Of a stretch of DNA of 64,000 bases, positions 58,327 to 64,000 are shown one piece after another. The notes beneath the pieces are model-generated. The model saw only the letters and a list, made by a program, of their open reading frames with translations. It did not search any database and had not been told where the DNA came from. The position numbers were made by a program, and so were the translations under genes. The stretch is from NCBI RefSeq assembly GCF_902703175.1, contig NZ_CACRYJ010000071.1, forward strand, positions 172,403 through 236,402, written 5' to 3'. Every line of letters starts with the position of its first letter. The stretch's first letter is position 1. This DNA comes from Occultella aeris. GTDB lineage: Bacteria > Actinomycetota > Actinomycetes > Actinomycetales > Beutenbergiaceae.

Positions 58327-59154
58327 TCAGGCGCCCGCGGTTGCCTTCAGACGGACGACGCCGCCCTCGGTGCTGATCGACACATCGCGCACCCGGGCCC
58401 CCGCGAAGGCGTACTGGGACAGGTCGACCGTGCGTCCGTCCCATTCGTCGGTGTAGCGCTTCGCGACCGACAGCAGCGCGGCGACCAAGGGGTTCCCGCT
58501 GGTCAGTTTCAGGTTCCGCACGGTCATCCGGGACGTGTCGTCGAACGAGGCCTCGCCGGTCAGGATCGCCTTGGCGGACAGGATCGACTTTCCGACGGTG
58601 GCCTCGGCCCGCAGAGTCGCGGATTTCGGGGTGGTCGCCTTGACCTCCAGGGTCAGGTCCTTGAGCGTGAAGCCCCGTCGGGCGAGGGCGCTGGTGCCGC
58701 GTGCCTTCAGGGCCGCCGTCACATCCGCGATGATTGCGCTGGCCTCGGCGTGCCCCTCGGGGGCGACGTCCCGATCGGTCTCTTCGTCCGGCCAGAGCCA
58801 CAGGACGCCCTCGGCAGTGTGCCGCCACGCCACCGGGAGGTCGCGGACCTGCGCCGAGGCGGTCAACGGGACCCCCTCGGCGGTGATCGGCGACCCCTGG
58901 ATCTGCAGGTCACCGAGAACGGTGGCTTGGCGATCGGTGAACGTCGGCTCGCTGCGGTCAGAGCCCCTGGTGCGAATCCGGGCTCCGCTGAGGTCGATCT
59001 GCACACTGGGGACGGAACCATCGTCCGCGAGCGTTGCGGCAACCTTGATCGGGGCGTCCTCGCCCAGGCCCATCAGCTCGCTCAGGCCCGCCGTCAGGCG
59101 CTGGCTGAGTTCCTCCGAGGTGGCGGGGATGGGACCGGGGCCGAGCAGGAACAT
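58327..59154 (-). CDS. Hypothetical protein, LmeA/DUF2993-like
   Basis: A 275-residue protein beginning FLLGPGPIPATSEELSQRLT without a signal peptide. The C-terminal half is a series of beta strands (TLKDLTLEVKATTPKSATLR, LRAEATVGKSILSAKAIL, FDDTSRMTVRNLKLTSGN, DVSISTEGGVVRLKATAGA), which suits an LmeA-like lipid-binding fold of DUF2993. The resemblance is by pattern only. Normal LmeA has a signal or anchor, not seen here. It is convergent with the exporter gene. Confidence 0.5.
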   Translation of the reverse strand: MFLLGPGPIPATSEELSQRLTAGLSELMGLGEDAPIKVAATLADDGSVPSVQIDLSGARIRTRGSDRSEPTFTDRQATVLGDLQIQGSPITAEGVPLTASAQVRDLPVAWRHTAEGVLWLWPDEETDRDVAPEGHAEASAIIADVTAALKARGTSALARRGFTLKDLTLEVKATTPKSATLRAEATVGKSILSAKAILTGEASFDDTSRMTVRNLKLTSGNPLVAALLSVAKRYTDEWDGRTVDLSQYAFAGARVRDVSISTEGGVVRLKATAGA

Positions 59155-59333
59155 CTGATCTCCAGGGTTGGGAGGGCGGGGGCGAAGGCCCCGGACGTTC
59201 GTGGCTGGGGCACCCTGTCAGCGTAGGTGATCCGGGAGGTTCGGCTGCCCGCGAGCCGACCTCCCGGGCCACCGCAAACGGTGCGGGTGGTCTCATCGCG
59301 CCTGCTGCATCAGCGGCGGCGGAGCCACATGGA

Positions 59334-59433
59334 GCCGCCGGGCGGATTCGCCATCAGCGCCGCCGGGCGAACACGCCACCAGCGCCGCCGGGCGAACACG
59401 CCACCAGCGCCGCCGGGCGGACACGCCATCGAG
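59334..59433. repeat. Four copies of a 25-bp tandem repeat
   Basis: A 25-bp unit, beginning GCCGCCGGGCG and continuing AACACGCCACCAGC, occurs four times end to end (59334-59358, 59359-59383, 59384-59408, 59409-59433). The middle two are identical; the outer two differ at a few positions. It lies in the 335-bp gap 59155-59489, where no gene is seen. Confidence 0.8.
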
Positions 59434-59489
59434 CGGCCGGCCCTCATCCTCAGCCTCGTCACTCCCGACCACGTGCCCAGCCCTGCCCC

Positions 59490-59960
59490 TCAGCCGGCCA
59501 GAAGCTCGTCGAGTCGCTCATAGCCGTCGTTGACCCCGGACTCCATGCCCGAGTCGACCATGCCGTCGCGGGCCTCCTGTGTCGGGTAGACGCTGCGACC
59601 GGTCAGCCGGGTGCGACCACCCTCCAGCGCCTCGAAGGTCATCGATTCGATGCTGACAGTGTCCGGGAACCCCTCGAACTCGAACGTCTGGATGATGAGC
59701 TCGTTCTCCCGGGCAGTGTGGAAGACGCCGCGGAACCGGTACGCCTCATCGCCGTTGACGTGGGTGTAGGCGTAGCCGCCGCCCGAACTCACGTCGTAAC
59801 GGTCGATCGTCATCTCATACCCGCGCGGCCCGAGCCACTGCTTGATGAGGTCCGGTTCGACGTGGGCGCGATACACGGCCTCGACGGGCGCGTCGAACTC
59901 GCGGGTGATCTCGATGAAGGGAACGCCGGCGGGTGCGCTGATGGTGGTTGCGTTGCTCAT
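59490..59960 (-). CDS. SRPBCC / AHSA1-type domain protein
   Basis: A 156-residue START-like protein of the AHSA1 (activator of Hsp90 ATPase-like) group. The start at ATG 59960 follows TGGAGGAATC. Its pattern is FIEITREFDAPVEAVYRAHV, IKQWLGPRGYEMTIDRYDVS, GVFHTARENELIIQTFEFEG and SGMESGVNDGYERLDELLA. Its ATG overlaps the ArsR gene stop by 4 bp. Such ArsR-AHSA1 pairs are common, and the ligand is unknown. Confidence 0.9.
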   Translation of the reverse strand: MSNATTISAPAGVPFIEITREFDAPVEAVYRAHVEPDLIKQWLGPRGYEMTIDRYDVSSGGGYAYTHVNGDEAYRFRGVFHTARENELIIQTFEFEGFPDTVSIESMTFEALEGGRTRLTGRSVYPTQEARDGMVDSGMESGVNDGYERLDELLAG

Positions 59961-60349
59961 GATTCCTCCAGTTCGGATGTGGACTCTGTGGTGTATGCCA
60001 CGGCTGAGTCGCCGGTGGCCGAATCGCTCGCGGCCAGTACCGCGTCGAGCGACCGGAACTGCTGCTCGTGGAGCAGGCGGTAGCGGTCGATCCATGCGGT
60101 GAGGGACTCCAGTGCCGCGGCGTCCAGGTGCACGGGACGGCGCTGGGCGTCCCTGGTCCGGGTCACGAGGCCCGCCTGCTCCAGCACCTGGATGTGCTTG
60201 GAGATCGCCTGCTTGCTGATCTCGAACGGTGCGGCCAGATCATTCACCGTGGCCGGGCCGGTACTCAGTCGAGCGATGATCTGACGACGGACCGGATCGG
60301 CCAGGGCCATGAAGCCCCGGTTCAGTCGATCGTCGCGAGCATCCATCAT
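59957..60349 (-). CDS. ArsR-family transcriptional regulator
   Basis: A 130-residue winged-helix regulator. The start is ATG 60349 (or 60346, ATG ATG in tandem) with GAAGGATTTG upstream. The HTH is FMALADPVRRQIIARLSTG, VNDLAAPFEISKQAISKHIQ, VLEQAGLVTRTRDAQRRPV. The usual metal-binding Cys of ArsR/SmtB is absent, so the inducer is probably not a metal. It is translationally coupled to the AHSA1 gene and likely represses both. Confidence 0.9.
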   Translation of the reverse strand: MMDARDDRLNRGFMALADPVRRQIIARLSTGPATVNDLAAPFEISKQAISKHIQVLEQAGLVTRTRDAQRRPVHLDAAALESLTAWIDRYRLLHEQQFRSLDAVLAASDSATGDSAVAYTTESTSELEES

Positions 60350-60360
60350 CAAATCCTTCG

Positions 60361-60380
60361 TTGATCAATCACTTGGTTGA
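60361..60380. promoter_or_regulatory. Candidate ArsR operator
   Basis: TTGATCAATCACTTGGTTGA just upstream of the arsR start contains the perfect palindrome TTGATCAA and the imperfect repeat TCAATCACTTGGTTGA. AT-rich inverted repeats at this distance are typical autoregulatory ArsR sites. Confidence 0.45.
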
Positions 60381-60543
60381 CTACCCTAGAGCGTCGCGCC
60401 AGTGTCGTCAATCGTCGTCTTTCCCCGATGGATCGACCGACACCGCGGCATCCGGTCCGGCTACCGTTGCGGCTGCCCCCGACTCTCCGCGACAGACCCG
60501 AACACTGTGGACCAGCACGGCTCGACCTATGGAGGACAGGTCC

Positions 60544-61147
60544 ATGACCCAGCCCCCGGTGGCGCCGCCGGACCCACCGTCCCAGCCTCGGCCTTGGGCC
60601 GACCTCGTGGTACACGACATGCCGGCGGCGGTCACTGCGATCTACCGTCCACGCGTGAGCCTGCTGAGCATCGTCCTCGTGGCCTGGGTCGGCGTCGGAG
60701 TCGGCCTGATTGTCTCCGGACACCGATCGGTCGGGACCGCCGTGCTCGCAGCGAGCCTGGCGCTCCTGATGGTTGCTCGTGACGACACTGGCGGCCTGGC
60801 TGTCCCGGACCGGAACACGCCCGGTCCTGGTGATCAAGGGACCCGCCATTGAGCTGTGCAAGCCTCCGCTTCGCCTTGCGTGGCACACGATTCAAGCGGT
60901 CGAGGTCCAGCCTGCTCAAGGTTGGCTGCGGACTCCCGCGATAGTGCTGCGGTTACGCGACGGTGTCAGCACCAAGCCTCCTGGCCCAGCTCGGTCCTTC
61001 CGCGGGTGGGCTCAGTGGCACCACCTGCGAGGGCGGGGCGTTGTGGTCGACGTCGCCAGCATTGACACCCCACCGCACACCATTGTTGAGGCCATCGCGA
61101 CCGCGAGTGGCGGCTCTGTCCACGTTCCCAGCACCGGCCTGCGCTGA
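60544..61147 (+). CDS. Small membrane protein in two frames (frameshift or programmed shift)
   Basis: Two overlapping frames together look like one protein. Frame 1 starts at ATG 60544 after GAGGACAGGTCC (MTQPPVAPPDPPSQPRPWAD) and has two hydrophobic spans (LLSIVLVAWVGVGVGLIVSG, VGTAVLAASLALLMVA), then quickly degenerates to hydrophilic sequence and stops at 60852. Frame 2, open from about 60773 to 61147, continues LVTTLAAWLSRTGTRPVLVI and AWHTIQAVEVQPAQGWLRTP, a PH-like membrane-protein pattern. A single-base change near 60770-60790 would join them. Function unknown. Confidence 0.5.
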
Positions 61148-61187
61148 GTCATCGCCACGCTCCGCGTCCAGTGCGGACACGAAGCCG

Positions 61188-61637
61188 CTACTCGCCGATG
61201 TCCTCGTTCCACAGGGCTGGCTCATCGGCGATGAAGTCCGTCATCATCGCGGTGCAGGACGGGTCGTCGAGAACCACCACCTCCACCCCACGGGCGCGCA
61301 GGAGGTCCTCGCCCCCCAGGAACGTACGGTTCTCCCCGATGACCACCCGCGGGATGCCGTAGAGCAGGATCGCTCCGGTGCACATATCGCACGGCGACAG
61401 CGTGGTCACGATGGTCGCCTGCCGATACACGGTCGCCGGCAATCGACCAGCGTTCTCGAGACAGTCGGTCTCGCCATGGCGAATGGAGCTGCCGAGCTGG
61501 ACACGCCGGTTGCGGCCGACGGCGAGGATCTTGCCGTCGGCGATGAGCGCTGCGCCGATCGGGATGCCACCCTCGGCACGTCCGGCGCGTGCTTCCTCGA
61601 GCGCGAGGGCGAGGCCCTCGCCATCGGACAGGGACAT
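61188..61637 (-). CDS. Cytosine deaminase, yeast FCY1-type
   Basis: A 149-residue zinc-dependent deaminase with close matches to yeast cytosine deaminase: GGIPIGAALIADGKILAVGR, HGETDCLENAGRLPATVY (zinc His54 and catalytic Glu56), TTLSPCDMCTGAILLYGIPR (zinc Cys83 and Cys86), VIGENRTFLGGEDLL, RARGVEVVVLDDPSC and the ending ALWNEDIGE. It is unlike E. coli CodA, which has another fold. It converts cytosine to uracil, or deaminates related pyrimidines. Single gene. Confidence 0.85.
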   Translation of the reverse strand: MSLSDGEGLALALEEARAGRAEGGIPIGAALIADGKILAVGRNRRVQLGSSIRHGETDCLENAGRLPATVYRQATIVTTLSPCDMCTGAILLYGIPRVVIGENRTFLGGEDLLRARGVEVVVLDDPSCTAMMTDFIADEPALWNEDIGE

Positions 61638-61817
61638 GACGCTCCATTCGCAGGTGGGACCTCACCGAACTGGCGCGGGTCGAGGTGTTCAACTCTCCAC
61701 CCGACGCCACGGCGATCACGCAACGATGCGGACGGGCCAAGCCCGCATCGCCGACACCGCAGCGCCCCAGTGATCCCTGTCCCGACTCCGGGAGTCCGTG
61801 CTTACGTCCGTGCGGGA

Positions 61818-62426
61818 CTACCAGCGCCCGCGGTGTACGACTTCGGCGTCCGGTCTGCGCTTTCGCGTCCGGGCCGAGAGCCCAAGTCGGTCGTCAAGCG
61901 CGGGATGCCCGACGGCGATCGCTCCGATCGGCTCGAACGTCGCCGGTGCGCCGAATGCGCTCCGGAACGCCTCGTGCTGGGTCTTCGGCATCCCGAAGAA
62001 GCACGCTCCGAGACCCGCATCGACCGCGGTCTGCAGGATCAGCAGCGACGCCATGCCGGTATCGATGTGCCAGTACGGTGCCGCCCACTGTTGCTGGTCC
62101 CGGGGCGTAGCGCCCTTGTCCCGCTCCTCGTATCGGTCCCGATAGATGGACTCGGAGGCCATCGGCACGATGATCGCGGGCGCGGTCCGCATACCCCTCA
62201 ACCAGGCGCTTGAGTCACCGGCACGCTCCGGCGGGGTGGTCACGCGCCAGAAGCTCGCGACGTCGTCCGGCCTGTCGAGCACGAGGAACGCCCATCCCTG
62301 GCTGAATCCGGCGCTCGGAGCCCGGACCGCGTTCGACAGCATCGCCTCGATCGCCTCAGCCGGGATTGCCTCGTCCGTGAAGGACCGCACCATCTTGCGG
62401 CGGCGAACGACCTCTGAGAACTCCAT
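61818..62426 (-). CDS. Nitroreductase family protein
   Basis: A 202-residue FMN-dependent nitroreductase-fold protein from ATG 62426. The pattern is MEFSEVVRRRKMVRSFTDEA, EAMLSNAVRAPSAGFSQGWA, WHIDTGMASLLILQTAVDAG, and FFGMPKTQHEAFRSAFGAPA. In actinobacteria several such proteins are F420- or flavin-dependent deazaflavin enzymes. Substrate unknown. The longer start at 62465 is not used. Confidence 0.85.
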   Translation of the reverse strand: MEFSEVVRRRKMVRSFTDEAIPAEAIEAMLSNAVRAPSAGFSQGWAFLVLDRPDDVASFWRVTTPPERAGDSSAWLRGMRTAPAIIVPMASESIYRDRYEERDKGATPRDQQQWAAPYWHIDTGMASLLILQTAVDAGLGACFFGMPKTQHEAFRSAFGAPATFEPIGAIAVGHPALDDRLGLSARTRKRRPDAEVVHRGRW

Positions 62427-62553
62427 AGCATGATCATGCCCGGTGATCCGGCGCGGCTGATCCACAGGTCACCGGTCCGACGCCCCTACCGTGCAGAGCG
62501 AGCGCGCTGGCGTGGCGAACACGACGGGCCCGCTCCAAACGCTCCCTCTCGCA

Positions 62554-64000
62554 TCAGTTCCAGGGGTTGCGGGTGGGGAGGATTTCGGTGCCGTCTGGCT
62601 TGTAGAAGTGCCATGTGCCGTTGCGTCGGAGCATGGTGATGTTGTGGGTGTGGATCAGGTGGTGGTGGTAGCGGCAGACCAGGGCTGCGTCGTGCAGGTC
62701 GGTGTTGCCGCCGTCGGCCCAGTCTCGGGTGCCGTGGTGGGTTTCGCAGTGTTCGGGTGGGGCGGTGCAGTCGTGGTAGATGCAGTGGCGGTCTCGGGCG
62801 ATGACGGCGCGGCGTTGGGCGGCGGTGAACAGGCGGTGGGCGCGGCCGTGGTTGAGGATCTCGTTGTCGGGTCCGAAGATGATCCGGTAGGTCTCGCCGG
62901 CGCAGCCGATGATCCGGTCGAGCAGGTCCCGGGGCACGGGCCCGGTGTTGTCGATGAACGTCGCCGGCCCGGCGGCGAGCAGGACGGCCCAGTCCCGCCC
63001 GGCGCTGGGCACAGCGGTGCGGTCGGTGCCAGCCACGGCCGTGCCGGGCAGGGCGGTGCCGTCGGTGCCGGGCAGGGCTGTGCTGTCGGTGCCGGGCACG
63101 TCGGTGCTGGGCAGGGTAATGCCGTTGATGTCGGGCGCAGCGGTGCCGTTGACGTCGAGCACAGCGGGACCGTTGGTGCCGGCGGTGGGTTGGCCCAGTG
63201 GTCCGACGGTTTCGGACTGGCCCTCGGGCAGACCGGTCCCCTCCGGTGCGCGCGGCGGGTTGGGTGCCTCCGCCGGTGCGCTCGTGTCACGTGCCGGGCC
63301 GGTCGTGGCTCCCGTCGGTGCGCTCGACGGGGCGGGCGCTTCCGTCGAGGCGCCGGGCTCGTTCGCCCCGGTCCCTCGCGTGGTTGCGCTCGTCGGGGTG
63401 GGTGTTTGCGTGGAAGCGTCAGGGTCGCTCGACGGGTCGGTGGTCCTTGGGGCGTCGGGCCCGGTCGGCATGCTCGGCCGGGTGGGCGCTTCCGCGGGAA
63501 TGCCGGTCTCGCTCGCCGGTGTGGCGCCCTGGTCCGCTGTGATCGGCGTGCCGCTGTTGCGAGGGCTGCGCTGGGCCGGGTCGGTGGTGGTGCGGTCCAG
63601 GCCGGGTAGGGGTTCGGTGATCGGCCGCGGAGGCGCGGTCGAGCCGTCCACCTCCGCTGCGTCGGGCGGTTCGTCAGCTGCCGCGCCGGCTGCCTCGTCG
63701 GCTTCGGCGACTCCGGGCGCTCCGGGCACTTCAGGCGCTTCGGCTCCCTGGGCTCCGGGTTCGGGTCCTTCGGCGGTCTCGTCGGCTGCTGGTTCTTTGT
63801 CGCCGGTTCCGTCGGTTCCTGCGGGTGCTGTTTGGGTGGTGGTGATGAGGTCGAGGAATTCGGGGTAGCTGATCAGGACGCCGAGGTGGGGGCGCACGGA
63901 CCCGGAGGTGCCGACCTTGCCCTGGTCCAGGGCGGTGTGGGCGAGGTCGCTGAGGGCTTGGGCGCGGCGTTGGGAGGAGGTGCGGGTCTCGTCGGCGGCG
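62554..64000 (-). CDS. DUF222/HNH endonuclease protein with long low-complexity insertion (5' end outside window)
   Basis: The gene runs off the right edge; the visible N-terminal part reads RRAQALSDLAHTALDQGKVG and RPHLGVLISYPEFL, typical of DUF222. Then comes a Thr/Ala/Pro/Glu-rich insertion of about 280 residues (roughly 63840 down to 63005) with repeated GTDGTALPGT-like units. After it the normal sequence resumes, AGETYRIIFGPDNEILNHGR, and the HNH domain follows: DRHCIYHDCTAPPEHCETHH, GTRDWADGGNTDL, AALVCRYHHHLIH. DUF222-HNH proteins are abundant in actinobacteria; their role is unproven. The visible GTG at 63897 is unlikely to be the true start. Confidence 0.75.
   Translation of the reverse strand, partial: AADETRTSSQRRAQALSDLAHTALDQGKVGTSGSVRPHLGVLISYPEFLDLITTTQTAPAGTDGTGDKEPAADETAEGPEPGAQGAEAPEVPGAPGVAEADEAAGAAADEPPDAAEVDGSTAPPRPITEPLPGLDRTTTDPAQRSPRNSGTPITADQGATPASETGIPAEAPTRPSMPTGPDAPRTTDPSSDPDASTQTPTPTSATTRGTGANEPGASTEAPAPSSAPTGATTGPARDTSAPAEAPNPPRAPEGTGLPEGQSETVGPLGQPTAGTNGPAVLDVNGTAAPDINGITLPSTDVPGTDSTALPGTDGTALPGTAVAGTDRTAVPSAGRDWAVLLAAGPATFIDNTGPVPRDLLDRIIGCAGETYRIIFGPDNEILNHGRAHRLFTAAQRRAVIARDRHCIYHDCTAPPEHCETHHGTRDWADGGNTDLHDAALVCRYHHHLIHTHNITMLRRNGTWHFYKPDGTEILPTRNPWN

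Noticed and set aside
59334..59433. CRISPR array
   Set aside because: The four 25-bp units are directly adjacent with no unique spacers and no cas gene is in the window.
61638..61817. Possible gene between the cytosine deaminase and nitroreductase
   Set aside because: No frame shows a plausible protein or a ribosome-binding site; the stretch appears to be spacer DNA.

Overview
The window is very GC-rich chromosomal DNA from an actinobacterium, most likely a member of the Micrococcales. This is inferred from base composition, frequent GTG starts, and a conserved actinobacterial block: CDP-alcohol phosphatidyltransferase, DUF881, small basic protein, DUF881, GarA-type FHA protein, FtsR, bifunctional nuclease and a second MerR regulator. 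A pyruvate carboxylase, a helicase HrpB and a DUF222/HNH protein fit the same assignment. The species cannot be named from sequence alone. No rRNA, tRNA, CRISPR array or intact insertion sequence was found.

Layout. 1-10 kb is an accessory patchwork of small single genes (GNAT, VOC, YunG, DUF2199, methyltransferase, PPOX) mixed with decayed genes: a GNAT pseudogene at the left edge, a multi-frame remnant at 4.5-4.8 kb, and a broken tyrosine-recombinase-like gene at 5.5-6.05 kb next to an AT-rich perfect palindrome. 10-19 kb holds methyltransferase, GNAT, DUF1801, duplicated VOC, DinB, WYL regulator and MFS genes, plus a 628-residue orphan. 19-24.4 kb is a sugar-catabolic cassette: SIS isomerase/deaminase, ROK kinase, 1-phosphofructokinase-type kinase and class II aldolase, with Sua5/YrdC downstream and a divergent DeoR regulator. 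25-34.5 kb is housekeeping: pyruvate carboxylase and the garA-ftsR / DUF881 / pgsA block. 34.5-40.4 kb has a thiamine-binding protein, DUF4126, an F420-type oxidoreductase with two tiny downstream genes, an orphan DUF932 protein and a thioredoxin/DUF4395 pair. 40.4-50.8 kb has HrpB, a calcium-type P-ATPase, a membrane leucine-rich-repeat protein, RlmC and a membrane protein. 50.9-54.4 kb carries an ECF41/SigJ-type sigma factor with a type II NADH dehydrogenase-like flavoprotein and an NmrA-like reductase. 54.4-64 kb has two orphan proteins, a DHA2 drug exporter, an ArsR/AHSA1 pair, a frameshifted membrane protein, a yeast-type cytosine deaminase, a nitroreductase and a truncated DUF222/HNH gene running off the right edge.

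How genes work together. The sugar cassette can be read as phosphorylation, deamination/isomerisation, second phosphorylation and aldol cleavage of an amino sugar or galactose-type sugar, controlled by DeoR through palindromes in the divergent intergenic region. The sigma factor lies upstream of two genes that share a nearly identical, ECF41-like promoter (TGTCAC[A/G]-N15-CGGTC[A/C]TAG), which suggests a self-contained redox stress regulon. The garA-ftsR operon and the downstream merR gene share a 15-bp palindrome that is probably the box of one of the two MerR regulators.
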